The notes under the pieces were generated by a model, which was not told the origin of the DNA, did not search any database, and saw nothing but the letters and a program-made list of their open reading frames with translations. Shown here piece after piece: positions 1-8,003 of a DNA stretch of 36,101 bases. A program made the translations under genes and the position numbers. The DNA is taken from NCBI GenBank assembly GCA_902597215.1, contig CACJWU010000005.1:1-36101 (forward strand), written 5' to 3'. Each line of letters opens with the position of its first letter. Position 1 is the stretch's first letter. This DNA is from an uncultured Pelagibacteraceae bacterium. GTDB lineage: Bacteria; Pseudomonadota; Alphaproteobacteria; Pelagibacterales; Pelagibacteraceae.

Positions 1-2204
1 CATAATGCTATATTTTTGTTAAGAGTTGTCGACAAGCAACCACTCGTAATTACTCCAACCTGCGATCTTCCAACATGCACGCAATCACCATGACCAGCAT
101 GCTCTTTTCCAATAAGCTCCAAACCTACAAGTTTTTTTTGTGGATTGGCTTTTCTCTCTTTTAAAACTTCTTTTCCAATAAAATCCTCTTCTTTTGTTTT
201 TAGTGGAACAGCAAAACCAATCCCAGCTTCAAATGGATCTTGTTGACCATCAAATTCATTACCAAATAAAATTAGACCTGCCTCAATTCTTAATTTATCT
301 AAAGCAGCAAATCCTGCAGGGATTAAACCGTGATCTTTTCCAGCTTCTATAAGTTTATCCCATACTTCAGGAGCATGTTTTGGATGACACCAAACTTCAT
401 AACCAAGTTCACCAGTATAACCTGTTCTTGAAACAATTAGTGGAATACCTTGAAGCTCTTCAACTCTACAAATTGTAAATCTAAACCATTCTAACTCATC
501 TATCGATGGTTGAGTAGGAGGGGTAAAAATTAATTTTTTCAAAATTTCTCTACTTTTAGGTCCTTGAATGGAAACATTGCTAATTTGATCTGTTGAGTTT
601 TTTACATTTACCTTAAAGTTTTTATTCTTAGCCACTTCTTTTAACCATTCACCAGCATATTCATCTCCACAAATCCACCTAAAACCAGTTTCACTTAATC
701 TTAATAATGTTCCATCATCAAACATCATTCCATTTTCATAACACATAGCAGAATAAACAACTTGACCAACTGAAAGTTTTTTGATGTTTCTTGTTAATGT
801 ATAATTCATTAATTCTTCAGCATCCGGTCCAATAATTTCAAATTTTCTTAAAGATGATAAATCAATTAGTACTGCTTTTTCTCTACAAGCATTATATTCT
901 TCGACAACTCCATGTTTAGTATAGTCATTAGGTAACCAAAATCCTCGTGCATCAATAAAATTTCTAGTTAATTTTGATGTTCTCTCATAAAAACCGGAAT
1001 TTCTAGTAAGTTTTTTTTCAGAGTCTGTTTTCATTCTAAAAGCAAATGATTTTGAAAATTCTTTTTTTTTGTCATATGTTCTAACAAAAATATCAGTTGG
1101 ATTCCATGAATTACATGCATCTATATCACTTGGACATGCGGTAGTTCCAATAGTTAAATCTTTTAAAGCTCTAAACATTACATAATCACCTGGCCTAGCA
1201 AATGACTCATCGGAAATAACAGAATTTAATCCCGAAGCCGAAGTATTAAAAAATAAGTTAATAGCATGCCAACCTTTTTGTTTTTGAACACCATATTTAG
1301 ACATTGAATTTGTTAAATTGTCTGAACAATTTGCGTGACCAAAATATCCCGCATCTTCGTAATATTTTGAAGTACAAGCAAGGTTAAATGTATCATGTTT
1401 ACCAACTGTATCTCTAATTACTTCAATTAATGGTTCATGATCAGTATCATAGAACTTTGAAAATAAACCTGGCCCAGGAAAAGTATTACCCATAAAAGTT
1501 CTCGTAGTTTGCCAATCAAGACCTTTCTCAATTTTTTTATCAAGCTTTCTAGTATCAAATGCCACAAAATCAGAACATTGTCTTCCTGCTGGGCTGATAA
1601 CTTGAATATAATCACCTTCCTTGACTTGATAAGAAATAGAAGTTTCTCTATCTATATTTTTTTCATAATTTGGTTCAAAAATTGGATCAGGTATTATTGA
1701 TAATTCTTTATCATTAACAATTTTGGCTCTTTTGATAAATATTGTTAAATCACTTGAAGGATTTTGATCACTTACCAACATATCATTTTGCGGAGCAGCA
1801 AAAATTACATAGCATTTATCTTTGGATTTTATCTTAATTGTTTCACCACTTGGTGTTCTATTATCAAATAGAACAGATGATTTTGATTTATTTATATCTA
1901 AATTTCTTTTTTTTAATTGGAGATTGGTAATTAAAGAACTTTCATCTTTTTTTTTAAGTATTTCTTTAATAAAATTTATTTTACCATTTCCTTTTTGATT
2001 TAAAATTCCGAGGTCAGATTTTCCATCCTTATCAAAACAAATTATTTCACAAATTTGATTTCCTTCATCATTAATAATTTGTATCTCATCATCAGGAAAA
2101 ATTTGTAAACCAGTGAGACCACCTGCATTTACAACGTGTCTTTCAACTCCAGGTGGTAGTACATTTAATCCTGGTTCTTTAATATCTAATGTAGTTTGCG
2201 ACAT
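1..2204 (-). CDS. tdm: Trimethylamine N-oxide demethylase, 3' end cut by window edge
   Basis: Splits TMAO into dimethylamine and formaldehyde in the cytoplasm; the formaldehyde can be captured on THF. My translation begins at ATG 2204 (MSQTTLDIKEPG) and stays open for 734 codons to base 1. The N-terminal part has the DUF1989 pattern (about residues 190-375), with cysteines at 277, 293 and 357. Their spacing of 16 and 64 matches what I recall for the three zinc-binding cysteines of characterised Tdm. From about residue 410 a GcvT-type folate-binding domain follows (IIGPDAEELMNYTLTRN; SRTGYTGELGYEVW). The last ~50 residues of a GcvT domain are missing only because the window ends. The gene is divergent from tmoX across 100 bp, in the same locus as the transporter and tmm, which supports TMAO over a plain glycine-cleavage T role. 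A different DUF1989-GcvT demethylase is the alternative. Confidence 0.88.
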   Translation of the reverse strand, partial: MSQTTLDIKEPGLNVLPPGVERHVVNAGGLTGLQIFPDDEIQIINDEGNQICEIICFDKDGKSDLGILNQKGNGKINFIKEILKKKDESSLITNLQLKKRNLDINKSKSSVLFDNRTPSGETIKIKSKDKCYVIFAAPQNDMLVSDQNPSSDLTIFIKRAKIVNDKELSIIPDPIFEPNYEKNIDRETSISYQVKEGDYIQVISPAGRQCSDFVAFDTRKLDKKIEKGLDWQTTRTFMGNTFPGPGLFSKFYDTDHEPLIEVIRDTVGKHDTFNLACTSKYYEDAGYFGHANCSDNLTNSMSKYGVQKQKGWHAINLFFNTSASGLNSVISDESFARPGDYVMFRALKDLTIGTTACPSDIDACNSWNPTDIFVRTYDKKKEFSKSFAFRMKTDSEKKLTRNSGFYERTSKLTRNFIDARGFWLPNDYTKHGVVEEYNACREKAVLIDLSSLRKFEIIGPDAEELMNYTLTRNIKKLSVGQVVYSAMCYENGMMFDDGTLLRLSETGFRWICGDEYAGEWLKEVAKNKNFKVNVKNSTDQISNVSIQGPKSREILKKLIFTPPTQPSIDELEWFRFTICRVEELQGIPLIVSRTGYTGELGYEVWCHPKHAPEVWDKLIEAGKDHGLIPAGFAALDKLRIEAGLILFGNEFDGQQDPFEAGIGFAVPLKTKEEDFIGKEVLKERKANPQKKLVGLELIGKEHAGHGDCVHVGRSQVGVITSGCLSTTLNKNIAL

Positions 2205-2304
2205 TTTTTATAATCTATTTTTATATTATATAAATATCTAGTAGTTGACTATCAATTTACTTAGGCACATACTATTCACACTTAATATTAAGAAAGGGGA
2301 ATAA
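2205..2304. promoter_or_regulatory. Divergent promoter region tdm / tmoX
   Basis: This 100-bp AT-rich gap must hold the promoters of both genes. TTGACT at 2245-2250 is a fair -35 for tmoX, with TACTAT at 2270-2275 as a possible -10 (19-bp spacing, slightly long). The -35 lies in the dyad TTGA-CTA-TCAA (2245-2255). Read on the minus strand, it gives TTGATA, upstream of a TATAAT on that strand (2230-2225). A purine-rich Shine-Dalgarno stretch, AAGAAAGGGGA (2290-2300), precedes the tmoX ATG. The assignment is by eye only. Confidence 0.35.
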
Positions 2305-3252
2305 ATGCGAAAAATAATATCATTAGTATCTGCAATGATAATTTCAGTAGTAAGTTTCGCTGGAATATCAAATGCAGCAGATAGTAAAAAGCCCATCGTA
2401 ATCCCAACACATAACTGGTCTAGTCAAATTGTGATGGCATACGTTATTGGTGGAATTATGGAAAGTATGGGAAATAATGTTAAATATGTTAATGCCGACT
2501 CACAAGCAGTATACGAGTCAATTAGAATTGGTGACGTAACTATATCTCACGAGGTATGGGAATCTGCTTTTGGTAAATCATTCACAACTGCATTGGATAA
2601 AGGTGGATTGTTAGACTGGGGTGACCATGAAGCAAGAACACTCGAAGATATGGGATATCCAAACTGGGTTGCTGAAAAAGGATTATGTCCTGGATTACCA
2701 GACTGGACTGCTTTAAAAAATCCAGATTGTGCTAAAAACTTCACAACACCTGACTCTCCAAATGGAAAAGGAAGAATGTTGGAAGGTCCACAAACTTGGC
2801 ATGGTGATTTAATTCCACAAAGAGTTGACGCTTTAGGTTTAGGTGATCTTTGGTGGGTTAAATTTGCTGGAAGTGCCGATGCACTTTGGGCTGAGTTAGC
2901 AGCAGCTGAAAAAGAAGGAAGAGGAACAATCATCTTTAACTGGACACCTAACTTTACAGATGGTGCTGGTTTTACATTTATCGACTTTCCTCCATACACA
3001 GCTGGTTGTAGACCAGAAGATGGTGGAGATGGAAAATGTGGTTCGCCTGATGGTTATTTGAAAAAAGCAGTTAATGCTGATTTTCCAAAAACTCATCCAA
3101 AAGCAGCAGCTATGTTCAAAAAACTTTCTTTCACAACAAGTCAAATTGGTGCAATGGCAGCTTTAGTTGACGTTGACAAAATGACTCACGAGGATGCTGC
3201 AAAAGCATGGTTGAAAAAGAACGAGAAAGTTTGGAAAGCTTTTACTAAATAA
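2305..3252 (+). CDS. tmoX: Periplasmic TMAO (betaine-family) ABC transporter binding protein
   Basis: Captures the quaternary amine or N-oxide in the periplasm and delivers it to the TmoVW complex. The 315-residue product has a clear Sec signal peptide (cleavage near SNA-AD, residue 24-25) and the OpuAC/ProX fold pattern. Tryptophans at 38, 85, 165 and 213 are candidates for the aromatic cage that binds a trimethylammonium head group. A strong Shine-Dalgarno precedes the ATG and a terminator follows at once, so it is probably an abundant single-gene transcript, as is common for SAR11 binding proteins. Sequence alone suggests glycine betaine/proline binding; the position between tdm and tmm argues for TMAO. 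Other methylated osmolytes remain possible. Confidence 0.85.
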   Translation: MRKIISLVSAMIISVVSFAGISNAADSKKPIVIPTHNWSSQIVMAYVIGGIMESMGNNVKYVNADSQAVYESIRIGDVTISHEVWESAFGKSFTTALDKGGLLDWGDHEARTLEDMGYPNWVAEKGLCPGLPDWTALKNPDCAKNFTTPDSPNGKGRMLEGPQTWHGDLIPQRVDALGLGDLWWVKFAGSADALWAELAAAEKEGRGTIIFNWTPNFTDGAGFTFIDFPPYTAGCRPEDGGDGKCGSPDGYLKKAVNADFPKTHPKAAAMFKKLSFTTSQIGAMAALVDVDKMTHEDAAKAWLKKNEKVWKAFTK

Positions 3253-3274
3253 GGTTAAGAGTTATTAAATCTTT

Positions 3275-3310
3275 AAATCTCTCCCAACAGTGTTGGGGGA
3301 GATTTTTTTT
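3275..3310 (+). terminator. Rho-independent terminator of tmoX
   Basis: A 13-bp stem (3276-3288 with 3292-3304, one T-G pair) around a 3-base loop (AGT) is followed directly by a run of T (3303-3310). It lies 23 bases after the tmoX stop and is the clearest intrinsic terminator in the window. Confidence 0.92.
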
Positions 3311-3321
3311 ATAAAAATTAG

Positions 3322-3783
3322 ATGAAAAAATATTTCTTAAGCATATTCATTAGTTTGTTATTTTTTAGTCAAACTTTTGCAAAAGATGTAAGTATTAATG
3401 AGAATATTGATCTTGAGTTTGTTTGTGATTTAGAGAAAAAAATAATTAAAAATTCAGAATACAATTATCAAACTTTTTTAAAAAAAGATCTTAATGAAAA
3501 AGGTTTAGAAAAATTCAAAATTTTTTCAAAAAAGCCAGAAACTCTATCAATTAAAGGATTGTCACAATTTCTTTCAAAGTCAGCAAAATTAAATGTAAAA
3601 GTTGTGAATAAAGATGTAGTTTTATTTAAATCAATAGATCAAGAAAATAATTATTCAGAGTCAGGCATTATAACTAGAAAAACAGGAGAATTGATTCATG
3701 AAATTACAAAAAATATGAAAAGTGAAAATGCTGAAAAATATATTTCAATATATTCATGCATTAATCATGACCAAAAAGTCTGA
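3322..3783 (+). CDS. Secreted hypothetical protein, 153 aa
   Basis: I do not recognise the family. The N-terminus is a standard Sec signal peptide (Lys-Lys, then a hydrophobic stretch, cleavage near TFA-KD at residue 20-21). The mature part is lysine-rich and has two cysteines (FVCDLE near the start, IYSCIN near the end) that could form a periplasmic disulfide. It follows the tmoX terminator and precedes the MORN-repeat gene on the same strand, with 34 bp between them, so it may be co-transcribed with that gene. No function can be inferred. Confidence 0.75.
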   Translation: MKKYFLSIFISLLFFSQTFAKDVSINENIDLEFVCDLEKKIIKNSEYNYQTFLKKDLNEKGLEKFKIFSKKPETLSIKGLSQFLSKSAKLNVKVVNKDVVLFKSIDQENNYSESGIITRKTGELIHEITKNMKSENAEKYISIYSCINHDQKV

Positions 3784-3817
3784 TTTTTTTTTGATAAATT
3801 TTGTGTAAAGTAAAATT

Positions 3818-4195
3818 ATGAAAAAATTTTTCTTTAGTATAATTCTGAGTTTTTTAATTACATCAGTTGCTTTAGCACGTAGTACTGGATGTAAAGAAGG
3901 GAATTGTGAAAATGGTTTTGGGAAATGGGTTTATACAGATAAAACTACTTATGAAGGAGAATGGGTAGGAACCAAAAAAAATGGTCAAGGAGTTGAAACT
4001 TGGCCAAACGGATACATCTACAAAGGCGAATTTAAAGATAGTGAGTGGAGTGGCATTGGTGTTTTAACTTTTCCTGATGGATCAACTTATGAAGGTGAGT
4101 GGGCAAAAGGATTTATGAATGGAAAAGGAACTTTTACTTCATCAGATGGAACGCAGAAATCAGGTACATGGAAAAATGGAAAGTTACAAGAATAA
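3818..4195 (+). CDS. Secreted MORN-repeat protein, 125 aa
   Basis: A signal peptide (residues 1-20, cleavage near ALA-RS) is followed by three MORN-type repeats of about 23 residues: YEGEWVGTKKNGQG, YKGEFKDSEWSGIG, YEGEWAKGFMNGKG. A degenerate fourth copy (SGTWKNGKLQE) ends the protein. MORN motifs form an open beta-meander and usually serve as scaffolds or surface-binding modules, so no reaction can be assigned. The stop overlaps the next start (TAATG), which implies translational coupling. The export signal suggests a periplasmic or envelope role. Confidence 0.85.
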   Translation: MKKFFFSIILSFLITSVALARSTGCKEGNCENGFGKWVYTDKTTYEGEWVGTKKNGQGVETWPNGYIYKGEFKDSEWSGIGVLTFPDGSTYEGEWAKGFMNGKGTFTSSDGTQKSGTWKNGKLQE

Positions 4196-4746
4196 TGTCA
4201 AATGAAAATTATTTAAATAAGATTAAGGATTTACCAGAAACTATAAAACAATTTGGAGGTTTAGTGCTTATAGTCCTTATTATATTTTTTTCATTTTCTA
4301 TTTTGAATATTATGTTTGGTGGTGGTGATGAGCTTGTAAGAAAAATGAAATTAGAGGAAGAAAGAATTGCACAAGAAAAAAAATTAAGTGAATTAATATC
4401 TAAACTACCTTCCGGAATATTAGTGACTTTTGATGGTACTGATCACTACAAATTAACAGATGAAGTATATGAACAGGTTTGTAAAGCAACAAAACTCATT
4501 CCTCAAAGAGCAATTATGGGTGCAAATTTTTTAAATTTTAGAGCACACGAAATTTATACAATTAACGGAAATAAAATTGATAAAACATTCGTTAAGTGGG
4601 ATGAAGAAAAAAATAAATGTTATGCGGGTTTTACAGTAAGTGGAGATAATGTTGGAGTAAATGAATCTATAAATGTGAGTGGTGAGGCATTAAGTTTTTT
4701 GAGCACAGGAATTGATACCAGGGTTTATTATATTAAAAATTTTTAA
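4195..4746 (+). CDS. Single-pass membrane protein of unknown function, 183 aa
   Basis: I chose ATG 4195 because it overlaps the stop of the MORN gene by one base (TAATG). The frame is open further upstream, but that part runs inside the MORN gene. Residues about 22-41 form one hydrophobic segment (GLVLIVLIIFFSFSILNIMF). It is followed by a charged, probably coiled-coil stretch (KLEEERIAQEKKLSELI) and a soluble domain with two cysteines (VCKATK, KCYAGF). I know no matching family. It is probably co-expressed with the MORN protein and anchored in the inner membrane with its domain in the periplasm. Confidence 0.78.
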   Translation: MSNENYLNKIKDLPETIKQFGGLVLIVLIIFFSFSILNIMFGGGDELVRKMKLEEERIAQEKKLSELISKLPSGILVTFDGTDHYKLTDEVYEQVCKATKLIPQRAIMGANFLNFRAHEIYTINGNKIDKTFVKWDEEKNKCYAGFTVSGDNVGVNESINVSGEALSFLSTGIDTRVYYIKNF

Positions 4747-4769
4747 GGAGGAAAAACATTAATATTATG
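4745..4769 (+). promoter_or_regulatory. Shine-Dalgarno-like AAGGAGG with no well-placed gene start
   Basis: AAGGAGG at 4745-4751 is a near-perfect ribosome-binding sequence, rare in this window. The nearest ATG (4767) is 15 bases away and opens a six-codon frame (MDLISS) that ends at 4787, 24 bases before tmoV. It could be a leader peptide or just a chance purine run at the stop codon of the previous gene. Confidence 0.25.
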
Positions 4770-4811
4770 GATTTAATTTCATCTTAATTTCATATAACTT
4801 AATAAAGATTT

Positions 4812-5840
4812 ATGTCTGAACCAGTAATCAAATGTGAAAATGTTTATAAAATCTTTGGAGCAAATGCTCAAAAAATGCTTCAAGACTCAAATGGAAATGT
4901 TGATGCTAAAACTTTTCAAGAAAATGGGTGTATTGTTGGAGTGAACAACGCTTCTTTTGAAGTTTCAAAAGGAGAGATGTTGGTTGTTATGGGTTTATCT
5001 GGATCAGGTAAATCAACCTTATTGAGATGTATTTCGAGATTAACTGATGCGACAGGTGGTAAAATTTTTATAGAGGGCCAAGACTTGTTACAATTAAATA
5101 ATAAAGACCTAATAGATCTTAGAAGAAATAAAATGGGAATGGTTTTTCAAAGCTTCGCTTTACTTCCACACAAAACTGTAGTCGAGAATATAGCGTTTCC
5201 ACTTCAAATTAAGGGAGTGAAAACTGAAGAAAGCATTAGAAAAGCTATGGATATGGTTAAGTTAGTTGGTCTTGATGGAAGAGAAAATTATTTTCCAAGA
5301 GAATTATCAGGAGGACAACAACAGAGAGTGGGTATTGCAAGATCTTTGGCAGTTGAACCTGATATATGGTTTTTAGATGAACCTTTTTCTGCTCTAGATC
5401 CGTTGATTAGAAAAGAAATGCAAGATGAGTTTTTAAGACTTCAAGAAAAGTTACAAAAAACAATTATGTTTATCACTCATGATTTTGACGAAGCTTTAAA
5501 ACTTGCAGACCGTATTGCAATTATGAAGGATGGTATAATAGAACAGTTGGATACACCTGCTAATATTGTCTTAAATCCAGCGACTGAATACGTAAGAAAA
5601 TTCACAGAAGAAGTTCCTAGAGAAAAAGTATTGTTAATTGAAGATGTAATGGATAAATCTAAAGAAAACCTTGGTGATTTAAAAGTTTCAAAAGATGAAA
5701 TTATAGAAAATGTTGCTGAAAAAATTCTTACTCAAGAAAAAACAGTTGCGGTAATTGATAAAGATAAAAATATTATTGGCTCTATTAACCCAACTAAAAT
5801 AATCAATACAGTTTTTGGAGGAAGAAAAAATAATAATTAA
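4812..5840 (+). CDS. tmoV: TMAO/betaine ABC transporter ATPase
   Basis: ATP-hydrolysing subunit of the importer, related to ProV/OpuAA (342 residues). Walker A is GLSGSGKST (61-69), the Q-loop is at Gln113, the signature is LSGGQ (165-169), Walker B ends in FLDE (187-190) and the switch histidine is His223. After the ATPase core, residues ~265-335 resemble a reduced CBS region (TVAVIDKDKNIIGSI), the part that senses ionic strength in osmoregulated relatives. It is followed after two bases by the permease gene. The start at 4812 has only a weak ribosome-binding site. TMAO specificity is inferred from the neighbours. Confidence 0.85.
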   Translation: MSEPVIKCENVYKIFGANAQKMLQDSNGNVDAKTFQENGCIVGVNNASFEVSKGEMLVVMGLSGSGKSTLLRCISRLTDATGGKIFIEGQDLLQLNNKDLIDLRRNKMGMVFQSFALLPHKTVVENIAFPLQIKGVKTEESIRKAMDMVKLVGLDGRENYFPRELSGGQQQRVGIARSLAVEPDIWFLDEPFSALDPLIRKEMQDEFLRLQEKLQKTIMFITHDFDEALKLADRIAIMKDGIIEQLDTPANIVLNPATEYVRKFTEEVPREKVLLIEDVMDKSKENLGDLKVSKDEIIENVAEKILTQEKTVAVIDKDKNIIGSINPTKIINTVFGGRKNNN

Positions 5841-5842
5841 TT

Positions 5843-7996
5843 ATGGAACTTTTAAAAAAATATCCGAAAATATTTCAATGGTTATTTTTATTAGTTGTAT
5901 TTTTTGCTTTATGTTTTGCAATTGAGGTTCCTGAAACATACAAATTTATCCGAGGTCAAGCAGAATTTGTAAAAGATCCTAATCAGAGTAGTTATGTATT
6001 TTTGGGTAAAGAAGTAAGATACTATGCTTTTGATGTTTTTTGGAGATTGCCTCCATTACTTGGATGGTTGCCTATTTGGATAAACGATTCTTTATTTTTT
6101 TTAATGAACGAATGGATGCCAATTGAAGTTTGGAATGAAGATACTCAAGAATTTAAAAGTCGTCCTATAGTTTTACAAATAAGTAGAAATTTAACAGCGT
6201 TCATGACTTTTTTAATAGAGTTGATAAGAGAAATTTTATTAGGTGGTCTTGAAACAATTGTAGCTTTTACAAGTTGGGACTGGATAGACAAAAATCCTTG
6301 GGCAGAATTACCTGGTTTGCCCTGGACTATTGTAGCGGCAGGTGCAGCTTTACTTTCTTATAAACTTAGCGGAAAAGGTTTAGCTTTATTTGCAGGTTTA
6401 ACTATGATTTACATTTCTCTTTTTGGTCAATGGAAACCCTCAATGCAAACTCTTTCATTCATACTAGTTGCAGCACCATTGTCATTTATTTTTGGTCTAG
6501 GCTTAGGAATTGCAGCATTTAAAAGCAAACGTGTTGAAAAAGCTTTATATCCAATATTATTAGTAATGCAGACGATGCCCCAATACGCAGTATTAGTTCC
6601 TGCGTTAGTTCTTTTTGGTGTTGGTGACCATGCTGCAGTAATCATAACTATGGTTGTGGCTATTCCACCTATGATATTGTTAACTATATTAGGTTTAAGA
6701 GCTGTACCACCAGAAGTTATTGAAGCTGGTAGAATGAGTGGATGTAATAATTTTCAATTAATGTTTAAAGTATTAATTCCAACTGCTAGAAGAGATATTT
6801 TAATTGGAGTAAATCAAGTCATCATGGTGTGCTTTTCGATGGCAGTTATTTCAGCTTTTATTGGTGCAAAAGGTTTAGGATTTAATTTATTATTAGCATT
6901 AAACCAATTAAACATTGGGTTAGCTCTAGAGGCAGGCTTATGTATCAGCTTAATTGCAATTTTATTAGATAAGATGTCATTAGCGTGGGCTAATAAGCAA
7001 GAAGATTATTTTGGCAACCTAACATTCTTTCAAAGAAATAAAAATTTACTCTTTTTCGCTGCAACAGTAGTGATTGGAATAATACTTGCTTATGTTGGAA
7101 CATTTTTATTTAAAGGCACATTTAATTATTTGTTTGAAATTCCACACAATAAAGGAATATCAACTGCTGATTTTTGGAATAAAGGTGTTGATTGGATTTT
7201 TGATACTTTCTTCGTATATATCAAAGCATTTAACACCTGGTTAATTAAAGAGGTGCTTCAACCAATGAGAGCGCTGTATTTAAGGATGCCAGCAATTGCT
7301 ACAATAGTTTTAGTTGTTGGTGCAGGATATTTAATCGGCGGTTTACGTTCTGCCCTGGTGGTTTGTGCTTTAACTTTATTTATCGCATTTAGTCCTTGGT
7401 GGGATAGAGCTTTAGTCACGGCATATATGGCAACTTTTGGAGTAATTGTTTCTTGTATTATCGGATTTACTGTTGGAACTTTATGTTTTCAAAATAAACA
7501 TTCAGCCAATTTTATGTTGGGTGTATGTGATATTTTTCAAACATTCCCATCATTTGTATATTTGATACCTGTAATGATGTTATTTGGTATAACTGATACA
7601 TCCGTATTAATCGCAGTTATAGTCTACGCAACTATACCTGCAACCAGATATACAATTGAAGGACTTAGAAGTGTTCCAGCTGGCTTACATGATGCAGCAA
7701 CGATGTCGGGTGTAAATAAATTTCAAAGATTAACAAAAATAGAATTTCCTTTAGCATTCCCGCATATGATGCTTGGTATTAATCAAACAATTGTATTTGC
7801 TTTATTTATGGTAATCATTGGAGCATTCATTGGAACAGAAGATTTAGGTCAATATATTTTAAAAGCATTATCAGATAAAAAAGGTGCAGGTATTGGATTA
7901 ACACTTGGTATATGTGTAGCTTTTATAGCTTTGATATTTGATAATTTAATTAGAGCTTACGTTCAAAAAAGAAAAAAACATCTAGGTATTGATTAA
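5843..7996 (+). CDS. tmoW: TMAO/betaine ABC transporter permease, two permease domains in one chain
   Basis: Membrane channel of the importer. At 717 residues it is about twice a normal ProW. Two BPD_transp_1 (permease) domains lie in tandem. The first (about 200-385) has the ATPase-coupling EAA loop VPPEVIEAGRMSG (288-300); the second (about 520-705) has VPAGLHDAATMSG (611-623). The loops are about 322 residues apart, and each is followed by a matching NQxI...IGAFIG-type helix. The N-terminal ~140 residues hold an extra hydrophobic segment and a periplasmic-type domain. One chain therefore provides both halves of the pore. It ends 7 bp from the convergent tmm stop. Confidence 0.88.
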   Translation: MELLKKYPKIFQWLFLLVVFFALCFAIEVPETYKFIRGQAEFVKDPNQSSYVFLGKEVRYYAFDVFWRLPPLLGWLPIWINDSLFFLMNEWMPIEVWNEDTQEFKSRPIVLQISRNLTAFMTFLIELIREILLGGLETIVAFTSWDWIDKNPWAELPGLPWTIVAAGAALLSYKLSGKGLALFAGLTMIYISLFGQWKPSMQTLSFILVAAPLSFIFGLGLGIAAFKSKRVEKALYPILLVMQTMPQYAVLVPALVLFGVGDHAAVIITMVVAIPPMILLTILGLRAVPPEVIEAGRMSGCNNFQLMFKVLIPTARRDILIGVNQVIMVCFSMAVISAFIGAKGLGFNLLLALNQLNIGLALEAGLCISLIAILLDKMSLAWANKQEDYFGNLTFFQRNKNLLFFAATVVIGIILAYVGTFLFKGTFNYLFEIPHNKGISTADFWNKGVDWIFDTFFVYIKAFNTWLIKEVLQPMRALYLRMPAIATIVLVVGAGYLIGGLRSALVVCALTLFIAFSPWWDRALVTAYMATFGVIVSCIIGFTVGTLCFQNKHSANFMLGVCDIFQTFPSFVYLIPVMMLFGITDTSVLIAVIVYATIPATRYTIEGLRSVPAGLHDAATMSGVNKFQRLTKIEFPLAFPHMMLGINQTIVFALFMVIIGAFIGTEDLGQYILKALSDKKGAGIGLTLGICVAFIALIFDNLIRAYVQKRKKHLGID

Positions 7997-8003
7997 TTCT
8001 AAT

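Noticed and set aside
2547..2999. 150-codon open frame on the minus strand inside tmoX
   Set aside because: An antisense shadow of a well-supported gene, without its own motifs or ribosome-binding site.
4099..4194. Upstream extension of the 183-residue membrane protein into the MORN gene
   Set aside because: The extra 32 codons lie inside the MORN gene and look like its out-of-frame translation; ATG 4195 overlaps the stop in the usual TAATG way.
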